The notes under the pieces: generated by a model
The model's database searches: none
Told to the model about the DNA's origin: nothing
What the model saw: only the letters and a program-made list of their open reading frames with translations
Translations under genes and position numbers: made by a program
In this document: one piece after another, positions 35,910 to 47,179 of the stretch
How the letters are laid out: every line of letters starts with the position of its first letter
Numbering within the stretch: the stretch's first letter is position 1
From: JAVKSL01 sp039583695
GTDB taxonomy: Bacteria; Actinomycetota; Acidimicrobiia; Acidimicrobiales; JAJPHD01
Length of the DNA stretch: 64,000 nucleotides
Assembly: GCA_039583695.1 (NCBI GenBank)
Contig: JAVKSL010000008.1
Coordinates: 6,878-70,877 of the forward strand
Direction of reading: 5' to 3'

Positions 35910-36574
35910 CTGGCGGGTCCCTCGACCAGAAGGCGGTCGAGCTCCGCCAGGGACTCTCGCATGACCGCAACGTGGAGGTGGTCGCCCTCTTGGCCCAGCA
36001 GATCCGGGCTGGCCAGGATCGGCTCGCCGTCGCGCTCCAGCGCCACCAGGCGGTGCTTGCCCCGGACAACCAGGCGATCGAGGCGTTGGCCGGCCCAGGT
36101 CTCGGGCAGCCCACGCTCGACGAGCAACAGCCGCCCGGAGGCGTCGCTCCAGTCGTGCCAGGCAGTCTCGGGGAAAAGGTGGCGTATGGCCTGGTCGACG
36201 GTCCAGGTCACGCTGGCCACTGTCTCGATCCCGAGGCGGCGATAGATCTGCGCCCGGCGAGGGTCGTAGATGCGGGCCACCACATGGGGGATCTGGTAGC
36301 TTTCCTTGGCGATGCGGGCGGTGAGGATGTTGGAGTTGTCGCCGCTGGTGACCGCGGCCACGGCGCTGGCCTCGGCGATGCCGGCTTCTTGAAGGTGGTC
36401 CCGGTCGAACCCGAAGCCCACCACCGCCCGACCGTTCCAGCCTGGCGGCAAGCGACGGAAGGCTGCCGCCACCTTGTCCATGATAACTGTCTCGTATCCG
36501 GCCTTGGCCAGGCTGACGGCCAGCTCGGACCCTACGCGACCACAACCGACCACGATGACAAGCACGCCTACCAT
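35906..36574 (-). CDS. TrkA-family potassium uptake regulator (first of pair)
   Basis: 222 residues. Begins MVGVLVIVVGCGRVGSELAV, a Rossmann loop (GCGRVG), followed by SGDNSNILTARIAKESYQIP and VVARIYDPRRAQIYRRLGIE. The C-terminal TrkA_C domain follows. ATG 36574 is preferred over the longer 36601. It is divergent from the KimA-like permease with only about 50 bp between starts, so both promoters must overlap; no room remains for a riboswitch. Confidence 0.92.
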   Translation of the reverse strand: MVGVLVIVVGCGRVGSELAVSLAKAGYETVIMDKVAAAFRRLPPGWNGRAVVGFGFDRDHLQEAGIAEASAVAAVTSGDNSNILTARIAKESYQIPHVVARIYDPRRAQIYRRLGIETVASVTWTVDQAIRHLFPETAWHDWSDASGRLLLVERGLPETWAGQRLDRLVVRGKHRLVALERDGEPILASPDLLGQEGDHLHVAVMRESLAELDRLLVEGPAR

Positions 36575-36627
36575 CGAACACGCATCGGCGGTTCGGCACA
36601 ACTCGCGATTGGTGTTTGACTGTCCCA

Positions 36628-39051
36628 GTGAGCAATCAACCAGGTCCGCTGCCCACCCCGGACTCTCTCGACCTCCCCGAGACCCTCGGCTACCGGATCA
36701 AGAACAAGCTGCTGGGTTCTCCTCTCAACACCTCTGCGCTGCGCACCGAGCGCCTCTCGAAGCCTGCCGCTCTGGGCGTGCTGGCGCCGGACTGCATCTC
36801 GTCCTCGGCCTATGCGAGCGAGGAGATCCTCCGCATCCTGGTCCCGGTGGTGGGTGTGGCGGCCTTCAGCTTGCTGCTGCCGATCACCGCGGCCATCATC
36901 GGTGTCCTGATCCTGGTCACCCTCTCGTACCGGGAGGTGGTGCAGGTCTACACCAAGGCCGGCGGGTCCTACGTCGTGGCCCGGGAGAACTTCGGCCCCA
37001 ACGTGGCCCAGGTCTCGGCGGTCGCGCTTCTGATCGACTACACGGTCACGGTGGCCGTCCAGACCGCCGCTGGCACGGCGGCCCTGGTCTCGGTCTTTCC
37101 CAAGAGCCTCCTGCCGTACCAGACGTTCATCAGCGTGGCGGTGGTGGTGCTGCTTTGCTACGGCAACCTGCGGGGTCTCAAGGAGGCCAGCAGGGCCTTC
37201 GCCTTCCCGACCTACTTCTTCGTCACAGCCCTCGCCCTCGCCATCGTCATCGGCCTGGTCCGGGCCGCTCTGGGGGACCTTCCGGTCCTGCCGATCCACG
37301 TGCATGGGGCCGTGGCGCTCCTGCCCGGGCACCACTCCGGGACGGGGATCTTCGAAGGGGCCGGCCTTTTCTACATACTTCAGGCCTACGCCAACGGGGG
37401 ATCGGCTCTGACCGGCCTGGAGGCGATCTCGAACGGCGTGAGCGCCTTCCGCCCCCCCGAGGGCCTCAACGCCCGCAGGGTCCTGGTGGTCATGAGCTGC
37501 ATCCTGGGGTCCCTAGTCGTGGGGGTGTCCATCCTGGCACATCTGACCCACGCCATCCCGTACGTGAGCGGCGCCCCCACAGTCATCTCCCAGGAGGCCA
37601 AGGAGGTCTTCGGCGGCGGGGCCGGGGTCGTGCCCTACTACCTGTTCCAGCTGGCCACCATCATGATCCTGTGGACCGGGGCCAACACCAGCTTCAACGG
37701 CTTTCCCTTCCTGGCCAGCTTCGTGGCCAGCGACTCGTTCCTGCCGCGCCAGCTCACCAAGCGTGGGCACCGGTTGGTCTTCTCGAACGGGATCCTGGTG
37801 CTGGCCCTGGTCGGGATAGCCCTGCTCGTCGCCACCAACTCGAACGTCGATGCGCTGATCGCACTTTACGCGATCGGCGTGTTCACCGGCTTCACTATGG
37901 CCGGAGCAGGCATGGTGCGCTACCATCAACGCACCCGGGAGCTGCGCTGGCGCCTCAAGCTGGTGATCAACGGGTCAGCGGCGGTCGTGTCCGGCGCGGT
38001 GGTCCTGATCTTCGCGATCACCAAGTTCACCCAGGGCGCGTGGGTGGTGGTGGTGGCCTTCCCGATCCTGTTGTGGATCCTGATCCGGCTCAACCGCCAG
38101 TACCGCCGTGAAGCCGAGCTGCTCGAGCGCGGTGCCGAGAGGGCAGCTGAGGCGCCAGCGCTGCGCAAGCTGGTCGTGTTCGTGTTCGTGGACCGCCTCG
38201 ACATGGCAGTGGCCCGGGCCATCCAGTACGCCCGCGCGCTTCGCCCCGATGAGATTCGAGCGGTTCATTTCGTGCTCGACGACCTCGTGGCCAAAGAGCT
38301 GAAGGAAACCTGGGAGCACCTTGCGGTGCCAGAGGAGATCAGCCTCGACCTGCGCGACTGCCCGGATCGCCGCCTGATGCGCGATGCCCTGGAGCTGGTG
38401 GCCGGGACGGTTGCAGAGGGTGGGACCGAGGTGAGTGTGCTGCTACCGCGGAGGGCCTATGCTCGTGCCTGGAGCCGGTTGCTCCACGACCACACGGCGG
38501 ACCGTATAGCCGCCCAGATCAGCCGCCTTCCCCACGCGAACGCCACCATCGTGCCCTATCAGCTGGCGGCAGAGCCGTTGATGGCGCATCCGCCTCACAG
38601 CGAGCCCGGCCTGCCCACCACCGAGCCCGGCGTGCCCGGCGTGCCCACCACCGAGCCCGGCGTGCCCACCACCGAGCCCGGCGTGCCCACCACCGAGCCC
38701 GGCGTGCCCACCACCGAGCCCGGCGTGCCCACCACCGAGCCCGGCGTGCCCGGCGCGGTCCCGATCGCCGAGGTTCGCTGGCGCCAGCGGGCCAAGGTTG
38801 CCGGTCGAGTCAAGTCGATCCAGGTCCAGCCTTACGGCGACACCCCGCGTCTCGTCATCACCTTGGTGGACCCGACCGGCGGCATCACCTTGGTCTTCGG
38901 TCGGCGACAGGTGGCCGGAGTCACCACCGGCGCGCGGCTGACCGCGGAGGGCATGGTCAGCCAGGTCGCTGGGCACCTGGCCATCTTCAATCCTCAGGTG
39001 AACCTTCTCGGAGACGACGACGCACCCTCCGAGGAGGAGGAAGAGTCCTGA
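36628..39051 (+). CDS. KimA-like APC-family permease with C-terminal OB-fold domain
   Basis: 807 residues. Residues about 40-490: 12-helix APC-fold permease (KAALGVLAPDCISSSAYASEE-like start, VTKAGGSYVVARENFGP, ANTSFNGFPFLASFVASD). About 515-640: cytosolic alpha/beta domain (VVFVFVDRLDMAVARAIQYARALR) as in potassium transporter KimA/YdaO. A PTTEPGV repeat linker follows (about 662-709). About 712-795: an OB-fold domain (VRWRQRAKVAGRVKSIQV, ITLVFGRRQVAGVTTGARL), then an acidic end. In M. tuberculosis the neighbouring set Rv2690c-ceoB-ceoC-Rv2694c has the OB-fold as a separate protein; here it is fused. GTG 36628 assumed; TTG 36616 also possible. Potassium transport is inferred from neighbours and family. 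Confidence 0.85.
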   Translation: MSNQPGPLPTPDSLDLPETLGYRIKNKLLGSPLNTSALRTERLSKPAALGVLAPDCISSSAYASEEILRILVPVVGVAAFSLLLPITAAIIGVLILVTLSYREVVQVYTKAGGSYVVARENFGPNVAQVSAVALLIDYTVTVAVQTAAGTAALVSVFPKSLLPYQTFISVAVVVLLCYGNLRGLKEASRAFAFPTYFFVTALALAIVIGLVRAALGDLPVLPIHVHGAVALLPGHHSGTGIFEGAGLFYILQAYANGGSALTGLEAISNGVSAFRPPEGLNARRVLVVMSCILGSLVVGVSILAHLTHAIPYVSGAPTVISQEAKEVFGGGAGVVPYYLFQLATIMILWTGANTSFNGFPFLASFVASDSFLPRQLTKRGHRLVFSNGILVLALVGIALLVATNSNVDALIALYAIGVFTGFTMAGAGMVRYHQRTRELRWRLKLVINGSAAVVSGAVVLIFAITKFTQGAWVVVVAFPILLWILIRLNRQYRREAELLERGAERAAEAPALRKLVVFVFVDRLDMAVARAIQYARALRPDEIRAVHFVLDDLVAKELKETWEHLAVPEEISLDLRDCPDRRLMRDALELVAGTVAEGGTEVSVLLPRRAYARAWSRLLHDHTADRIAAQISRLPHANATIVPYQLAAEPLMAHPPHSEPGLPTTEPGVPGVPTTEPGVPTTEPGVPTTEPGVPTTEPGVPTTEPGVPGAVPIAEVRWRQRAKVAGRVKSIQVQPYGDTPRLVITLVDPTGGITLVFGRRQVAGVTTGARLTAEGMVSQVAGHLAIFNPQVNLLGDDDAPSEEEEES
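38611..38754 (+). repeat. 21-bp minisatellite in permease linker
   Basis: Six to seven units encoding VPTTEPG, five of them perfect from 38641 to 38745. They separate the alpha/beta domain from the OB-fold domain. Confidence 0.93.
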
Positions 39052-39073
39052 CCCCCTGCCAACTTGCATTTTG

Positions 39074-39090
39074 GCTAGACAAAAACTAGC
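39074..39090. promoter_or_regulatory. Inverted repeat upstream of dtxR-type gene
   Basis: GCTAG-ACAAAAA-CTAGC, embedded in an A/T-rich stretch unlike its surroundings, ends 18 bp before the start codon. It may be the site of metal-dependent autoregulation; the exact motif differs from the classic DtxR box. Confidence 0.45.
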
Positions 39091-39108
39091 TTTCTCCGAG
39101 TTCAAGAC

Positions 39109-39779
39109 ATGACATCCAACACCGAACTCACCCGATCCGAGCGGGAGATGCTCAAGGCCATCTATCGGCTGGCCAAGGGCGGACCTGACAGCGGCGCCCA
39201 CACCGGCGATCTGGCGAGCGCGCTCGGGGTCAGCCCGGGCACGGCCACGGCCTCGGTGAAGCGCCTGGCGGATCGCGGCCTCGCAGTTCACCGGCCCTAC
39301 CACGGGGTGGAGCTCTCCGCCGACGGCCGCCGGGCCGCGGTCGGTGCCATCCGCCGGCACCGCATAGTCGAGCGGTTCTTGTCCGACATGCTCGGCTATC
39401 CGTGGAACGAGGCCGACCGCCTTGCGCCCAGCTTCGAGCACGACCTGCCGGACGAGGTCGAGGATCGCCTGTTCGTGGCGCTGGACCGCCCCGCCACCTG
39501 CCCGCACGGCTTTCCGATCCCTGAGCCAGAGGAGGCTTACATCACCGAGCTGCCCCCGCTGTACGCCCTGGAGCCCGGCGACGTCGCGGTGGTCGCCGTC
39601 CCCGGCTCCCTGGCCTGCGAGATCGTGGCCTTCCTCGACACCCTGGGCCTGCGCCCAGGCACCAAGGTCGAGGTGATCGAGAAGCACCCCTTCGACGGCC
39701 CGCTGGTGCTGCGGGTCGAAGGCATCGACCGAGTCCTGGGCGAGCGGATCGCCCGCCAGATCTACGTAAAGAAGGAGCC

Positions 39780-39783
<4 letters not shown>
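39109..39783 (+). CDS. DtxR/MntR-family metal-dependent transcriptional regulator
   Basis: 224 residues. N-terminal winged helix: SEREMLKAIYRLAKGG, LGVSPGTATASVKRLADRGL, GVELSADGRRAAV. The metal/dimer domain contains RRHRIVERFLSDMLGYPW, then EADRLAPSFEHDLPDEVEDRL, and CPHGFPIP: the ligand residues (Glu/His) for both sites look present. The C-terminal SH3-like FeoA domain is YALEPGDVAVVAVPG. Whether it senses iron or manganese is not settled; the Asp/Glu pattern is nearer MntR/SirR than IdeR. Its stop overlaps the hppA start (ATGATG). Confidence 0.9.
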
Positions 39784-42200
<2,417 letters not shown>

Positions 42201-42217
42201 GAGCCCGGCGGGGGCTC
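42201..42217 (+). terminator. Hairpin after hppA
   Basis: GAGCCC-GGCGG-GGGCTC begins at the base after TAA. 6-bp GC-rich stem, no T-run. Confidence 0.5.
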
Positions 42218-42291
42218 ATCCGGGGTTGGTGGGCACAGGTGCTATGACGGAGGGGCACAATTTCTAAGAAGGGCCCCAACGAAGGCGGTAT

Positions 42292-45200
42292 ATGCCCAAG
42301 CCCCTGGTAATCGTCGAGTCCCCGGCCAAAGCTCGGACCATCGCGGGCTTTCTCGGGCCCGACTACGTCGTGGAGTCCTCGATCGGTGGCATCCGGGACC
42401 TGCCCCGCAACGCCGCCGACGTGCCCGCGGCCTACCGGAGTGAGCCCTGGGCGCGCCTGGGCGTCGACGTGGACAACGGGTTCAAGCCGCTGTACGTGGT
42501 GATCGCCGAGAAGCGGGCCCAGGTTGCCAAGCTCAAGGCGCTGGTGCGCGACGCCAGCGAGGTGTACCTGGCGACCGACGAGGACCGGGAGGGCGAGTCG
42601 ATCGCGTGGCACCTGCTGGAGGTGCTGGCGCCCCGGATCCCGGTCAAGCGGATGGTCTTCCACGAGATCAGCCGCTCGGCGATCGAGCGGGCTGTGTCGG
42701 AGTGCCGGGAGCTGGACCGGGGCCTGGTCGACGCCCAAGAGGCCCGGCGGATCCTGGACCGGCTGTACGGCTACGAGGTCTCCCCGGTCCTGTGGCGCAA
42801 GGTGATGCCCCGGTTGTCGGCCGGGCGGGTCCAAAGCGTGGCGACCCGCATGGTCGTCGAGCGTGAGCGGGAACGGATGGCCTTCCGGGCGGGGTCGTGG
42901 TGGGACGTGGTCGCGACGTTCCGGGCGGCCTCGTCTCGGGCTGCCGCGGACTTCGATGCCCGGCTGGTGGCGCTGGACGGGCGGCGCCTGGCGAGCGGGC
43001 GGGACTTCAACGAGGTCGGAGTGCTGCGGACCGACGAGGTGGTGGCGCTGGACGAGGGGGCCGCCCGGCTGGTGGCGGCCCGGCTCGAGGGGGCCGACTT
43101 CGCCGTCGCCTCGGTGGAGTCCAAGCCATACCGCCGCTCGCCATACCCGCCGTTCATGACCTCGACGATCCAGCAGGAGGCCGGGCGCAAGTTGCGCTGG
43201 ACGTCGCATCGGACCATGCAGGTCGCCCAGCGGCTGTACGAGGCAGGCTGGATCACCTACATGCGCACCGACTCGACGGGGCTGTCCGAGGCGGCCCTGG
43301 CGACGGCCCGGGATCAGGCCCGTGCCCTTTACGGCGCCGAGTACGTGCCGCAGGAGCCCCGCCGGTACGAGCGCAAGGTCAAGAACGCCCAGGAGGCCCA
43401 CGAGGCGATCCGCCCGGCGGGCGACACGTGGCGCACGCCCGAGCAGGCTTCGGTTCTGGGCGGGGACGAGCGCCGCCTGTACGAGCTGGTCTGGAAGCGG
43501 ACGGTGGCTTCCCAGATGGCCGACGCCCGGGGGACCTCCGCGCAGGTCCGGATCTTCGGCGAGATGAGCCCTGTTGTGGGTGAGCCCGCTGGGCTGCCCA
43601 CCTCAGGTGAAGCCTTGGCTGGGACCGTCCTGGCGGGTGCTGCCCGGCGGGCAGAGCTGACGGCGAGCGGGAAGGTGATCACGTTCCCGGGCTTCTTGCG
43701 GGCTTATGTGGAGGGGGCCGACGACCCGGAGGCGGCCCTGGAGGACCGGGAGGTGCGCCTGCCGCCGCTCGTTGTTGGGGAGTCGCTTACGGCTGTGGCG
43801 CTGTCAGCGGAGGGGCACGAGACCCAGCCGCCCGCTCGCTACACCGAGGCGTCGCTGATCAAGGCTCTGGAGGACCTGGGTGTGGGGCGGCCGTCCACTT
43901 ATGCCTCGATCATCGAGACCATTGCGGAGAGGGGCTATGTGTGGCGCAAGGGCTCAGCGCTGGTGCCGTCATTTGTCGCCTTTGCCGTCGTGGGTCTGTT
44001 GGAGCGGTATTTTGCCGACCTGGTCGACTACGGGTTCACTGCCAGCATGGAGGACGACCTGGACGAGATCGCGGCTGGGGGGACGCAAAGCGTTCCGTGG
44101 CTGAGCCGGTTTTACTTCGGGGCGGACCCGTCAGAGAAGAATCGTGCCGGCGGGCAAGGCATCGGCCAGGGAGGGGATCTGAAAGAGCGGGTTCGCGGCC
44201 CAGGTTGCTCTCCTACGGGCCCGAACGGTCGGCAGGGGCTCAAGGAGCTGGTCTCGGGGAATCTGGGGGAGATCGACGCCAAGGAGGTCAACTCGATCCC
44301 GCTGGGGCTCAGCGTGGACGGCGAGCCGGTCGTGGTGCGGGTCGGGCGATACGGACCCTACATCCAGGCCGGGGAGCGTCGGGCATCGGTGCCAGATGGG
44401 GTGGCGCCCGACGAGCTGGAACTGTCGCGGGTGCTGGAATTGTTGGAAGCGCCCTCGGGGGATCGGGTGCTTGGCACGGATCCCGAGTCTGGCCAGGTTG
44501 TAATGGTGCGCGCCGGTCGCTTCGGGCCGTACGTGCAGATAGGGGATCCGGGGGTGTCTCCGCCTGGCAGGTCGGGTGGGTCCGATGGGTCGGGCGGGGT
44601 TGGTGGTGGCGCGGCTGTGGCGGTCAAGCCGGTTACCGCCTCGCTGCTTCGGACCATGGACCCGCAGACCGTATCCCTGTCGGACGCCCTGAGGTTGCTC
44701 AGCTTGCCACGTCTGGTGGGGGTCGATCCGGCGGACGGCTCGGAGATCCAGGCGCTCAACGGGCGCTACGGGCCGTATGTGCGCCGGGGGACCGACAGCC
44801 GGAGCCTGGCGTCGGAGGACCAGCTTTGGACCGTCAGTCTGGACGAGGCCCTGGCGCTGTTCGCCCAGCCCCGCACCAGGGGTCGGCCCGCCGCCGCCCC
44901 GCCATTGCGGGAGCTGGGTCTGGACCCGGCCTCGGGGGCAGCGATCGTGGTCCGCGAGGGCCGATTTGGGCCGTACGTGACCGATGGAGTCCTGAACGCT
45001 TCCCTGCGCCGTGGAGACGACGTCGAGGATCTGAGCCTGGAGCGGGCGGCCGAGCTGCTGGCCGACAAGAGGGCGAAGGGGCCGACAAATGGCCGGGCTG
45101 GAGGTCGACGGACCGCGGCAGGGGGTCGGGGCGCCACTGGGGGTCGGACGGTCGCCACTGGGGGTCGGACGGTCGCCACTGGGGGTCGGACGGTCGCCAC

Positions 45201-45327
45201 TGGGGGTCGGACGGTCGCCAAGAAGCCCGGCGCCACCGCCAAGAAGCCCGGCGCCACCGCCAAGAAGCCCGGCGCCAGCCGGCGTCCCACGGGAACACCG
45301 GGTCCAGCCGACCCACCTGACCAATGA
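42292..45327 (+). CDS. topA: DNA topoisomerase I
   Basis: 1011 residues. Type IA topoisomerase: TOPRIM KPLVIVESPAKARTIAGFLG at the start, ATDEDREGESIAWHLLEVL, DRLYGYEVSPVLWRKV, LSAGRVQSVATRMVVERE, and the active-site tyrosine in GWITYMRTDST. C-terminally, several TOPRIM C-repeat domains (GRYGPYIQAG, AGRFGPYVQIG, NGRYGPYVRRG, EGRFGPYVTDG) replace zinc fingers, as in mycobacterial TopA. The tail is a repeat-built basic stretch (GGRTVAT x4, KKPGATA x3). The stop overlaps tmk by 4 bp. Confidence 0.95.
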   Translation: MPKPLVIVESPAKARTIAGFLGPDYVVESSIGGIRDLPRNAADVPAAYRSEPWARLGVDVDNGFKPLYVVIAEKRAQVAKLKALVRDASEVYLATDEDREGESIAWHLLEVLAPRIPVKRMVFHEISRSAIERAVSECRELDRGLVDAQEARRILDRLYGYEVSPVLWRKVMPRLSAGRVQSVATRMVVERERERMAFRAGSWWDVVATFRAASSRAAADFDARLVALDGRRLASGRDFNEVGVLRTDEVVALDEGAARLVAARLEGADFAVASVESKPYRRSPYPPFMTSTIQQEAGRKLRWTSHRTMQVAQRLYEAGWITYMRTDSTGLSEAALATARDQARALYGAEYVPQEPRRYERKVKNAQEAHEAIRPAGDTWRTPEQASVLGGDERRLYELVWKRTVASQMADARGTSAQVRIFGEMSPVVGEPAGLPTSGEALAGTVLAGAARRAELTASGKVITFPGFLRAYVEGADDPEAALEDREVRLPPLVVGESLTAVALSAEGHETQPPARYTEASLIKALEDLGVGRPSTYASIIETIAERGYVWRKGSALVPSFVAFAVVGLLERYFADLVDYGFTASMEDDLDEIAAGGTQSVPWLSRFYFGADPSEKNRAGGQGIGQGGDLKERVRGPGCSPTGPNGRQGLKELVSGNLGEIDAKEVNSIPLGLSVDGEPVVVRVGRYGPYIQAGERRASVPDGVAPDELELSRVLELLEAPSGDRVLGTDPESGQVVMVRAGRFGPYVQIGDPGVSPPGRSGGSDGSGGVGGGAAVAVKPVTASLLRTMDPQTVSLSDALRLLSLPRLVGVDPADGSEIQALNGRYGPYVRRGTDSRSLASEDQLWTVSLDEALALFAQPRTRGRPAAAPPLRELGLDPASGAAIVVREGRFGPYVTDGVLNASLRRGDDVEDLSLERAAELLADKRAKGPTNGRAGGRRTAAGGRGATGGRTVATGGRTVATGGRTVATGGRTVAKKPGATAKKPGATAKKPGASRRPTGTPGPADPPDQ
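45136..45276 (+). repeat. Two abutting 21-bp minisatellites in topA tail
   Basis: Four units of ACTGGGGGTCGGACGGTCGCC-type (45136-45219; TGGRTVA) are followed directly by three units encoding KKPGATA (45220 onward). They build a basic DNA-binding-like tail. Confidence 0.92.
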
Positions 45328-45947
45328 ATGCGGGTCGTGGTCGGCTGATCGCCCTCGAGGGACCAGACGGCTGCGGCAAGACCACCCAGGCGGTACTGCT
45401 GGCCACCCGGCTGGGTGCCGTGCTGACCCGGGAGCCGGGGGGGACCCCGCTGGGCGAGGCCCTTCGGGGACTGTTGCTGGCCCGGGCCGGGCCTGGCGTG
45501 AGCTCGCGAGCCGAGGCGCTGCTGATGCTGGCCAGCCGAGCCCAGCACGTGGTCTCGGTGGTGGTCCCGGCGTTGGAGGAAGGCCGCTGCGTGGTCACCG
45601 ACCGCTTCGCCGGCTCGACGCTGGCTTATCAGGGGTATGGCCGGGGTCTTGACCTGGATGAGCTGCACAACCTGAGCTCCTGGGCCAGCGGTGGTCTGTG
45701 GCCCGACCTCAGCATCTTGCTGGAGCGCCCCGGATCATGCTCGGGCGGCGCCCCCGATCGCCTGGAAGCCGAGGATGCTGGGTTTCACTCTCGGGTCGCA
45801 GCGGGATTTCGGGCGCTGGCCGAAGGGGATCGCGCCGGGTGGGTGATCGTCGACGGGACGGGGAGCATCGAGGAGGTGGCTGGGCGGGTGGTGGCCGCGG
45901 TGGCCGAGCGGCTCGGACCTCCTGAGGCCTCAGCTGGGTCGCGCTAG
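45324..45947 (+). CDS. tmk: Thymidylate kinase
   Basis: 207 residues. dTMP to dTDP. P-loop ALEGPDGCGKTTQAVLLA, TREPGGTPLGEALRGLL, DRFAGSTLAYQGYGRGL, and LID/Mg region DRLEAEDAGFHSRVAAGF. The stretch around ILLERPGSCSGGAPDRLE is a few residues shorter than in most actinomycete Tmk. ATG overlaps the topA stop (ATGA); holB follows after 73 bp. Confidence 0.93.
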   Translation: MNAGRGRLIALEGPDGCGKTTQAVLLATRLGAVLTREPGGTPLGEALRGLLLARAGPGVSSRAEALLMLASRAQHVVSVVVPALEEGRCVVTDRFAGSTLAYQGYGRGLDLDELHNLSSWASGGLWPDLSILLERPGSCSGGAPDRLEAEDAGFHSRVAAGFRALAEGDRAGWVIVDGTGSIEEVAGRVVAAVAERLGPPEASAGSR

Positions 45948-46020
45948 TGTTGGGATACAACGTTATCTTCGCTCAGAAGGCCTCGGTGGGCACGAGCCTG
46001 AGTTCGGAACGACCCTGAAA

Positions 46021-47073
46021 ATGGCTGAGCTGTTCGCTGAGGTGGTTGGCCAGGAGGCTGCGGTGGCCGAGCTCCGTGCTGCAGCCCGGGCGCCGGTACA
46101 CGCGTACTTGCTGGTAGGGCCGGCCGGGGTGGGCAAGCGAGCGGCAGCGCGGTCCTTTGCTGCCAGCCTGCTTTGTCCGGACGGTGGGTGTGGCGAGTGC
46201 CGGCACTGCCGGCTTGCCCTGGCTGGCACCCATCCTGATCTGGCTGTGTTCGAGCGCACCGGGGCTTCGATCACGGTGAACGAGGCCAGGGAGGTGACCC
46301 GCCTTGCGGCGAGGACCCCAACGGAGGCTCGGCGACGGGTGCTAGTCCTGGCCGACTTCCACCTGGTTGAGCGGGCTGCTCCAGCGTTGCTCAAGACCAT
46401 CGAGGAGCCGTCGCCCACGACTGTGTTCGTGTTGCTTGCCGACCAGCTGGCGCCGGAGCTGGTGACCATTGCCAGCCGGTGTGTGACCATCGAGCTCGGC
46501 GCTCTCAGCCCGGAGCGTCTGGCTCTGGTGCTCGAGTCCGAGGGTGCCGATGTCTGCACGGCGCAACGGGTGGCGCAGGTCGCGGGTGGTCGGCTGGACC
46601 GAGCTCGATTGCTGGTCTCCGACACTGGACTGGCTGCCCGCCAGGAGGCTTGGCGGAGCGTCCCGGGGCGCCTGGACGGGACTGGGGCCACGGTGTGTGT
46701 GCTGGTCTGTGAGCTGCTGGCCGGCGCCGAGGGGATCTCCGAGGCTTTGGCCGTCCGCCAGGAGGCCGAGCTGAAGCGCCTGAGCGAGGCGGCGACGGCT
46801 CGGGGCGAACGGAGCCTCCCAGGCCGGGCTGACATCGAGGCCCGCCACAAGCGTGAGCAGCGCCGCCTCCGGGTGGACGACCTGCGCGCCGGGCTGGCTG
46901 CGTTGTCCGGCGACTACCGCGCCCGACTGGATCCGACCTCGCCCTCACCGGCACTAGCCGAGGCGATCAGGGTCATCGACCAAGCCGGCCGAGACCTCGA
47001 CCGCAACCCCAACGAGGCGCTGTTGCTCCAGGCCTTGTTGTTGCATCTCTCGTCTCTTGCGGTCGGGCGGTAG
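46021..47073 (+). CDS. holB: DNA polymerase III delta' subunit
   Basis: 350 residues. Clamp-loader subunit. VVGQEAAVAELRAAAR, HAYLLVGPAGVGKRAAARSF (P-loop with Arg at the Ser/Thr position, so probably poor ATP binding as is usual for delta'), zinc-finger CPDGGCGECRHC, and LLKTIEEPSPTTVFVLL (sensor 1 region), then SRCVTIELGALSPE. The C-terminal region is helical with an AEALAVRQEAELKRL pattern. Starts at ATG 46021. Confidence 0.93.
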   Translation: MAELFAEVVGQEAAVAELRAAARAPVHAYLLVGPAGVGKRAAARSFAASLLCPDGGCGECRHCRLALAGTHPDLAVFERTGASITVNEAREVTRLAARTPTEARRRVLVLADFHLVERAAPALLKTIEEPSPTTVFVLLADQLAPELVTIASRCVTIELGALSPERLALVLESEGADVCTAQRVAQVAGGRLDRARLLVSDTGLAARQEAWRSVPGRLDGTGATVCVLVCELLAGAEGISEALAVRQEAELKRLSEAATARGERSLPGRADIEARHKREQRRLRVDDLRAGLAALSGDYRARLDPTSPSPALAEAIRVIDQAGRDLDRNPNEALLLQALLLHLSSLAVGR

Positions 47074-47179
47074 CGAGGCCAGCTCGTTTCGAGAAGCGCC
47101 ACGATGAGAGCTTCGAGTGCTGTAATCTCGGCAGATGCGAGGGTGACTCCGTGGCCGGCAGCAGCTACCCTGATCGCTG

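Noticed and set aside
36575..36627. c-di-AMP (ydaO-type) riboswitch before the KimA-like gene
   Set aside because: Only about 50 bp separate the divergent starts, too short for the riboswitch.
38611..38754. Tandem repeats as a CRISPR array
   Set aside because: Units abut without spacers and keep a coding frame. The same is true of the other repeats in the window.
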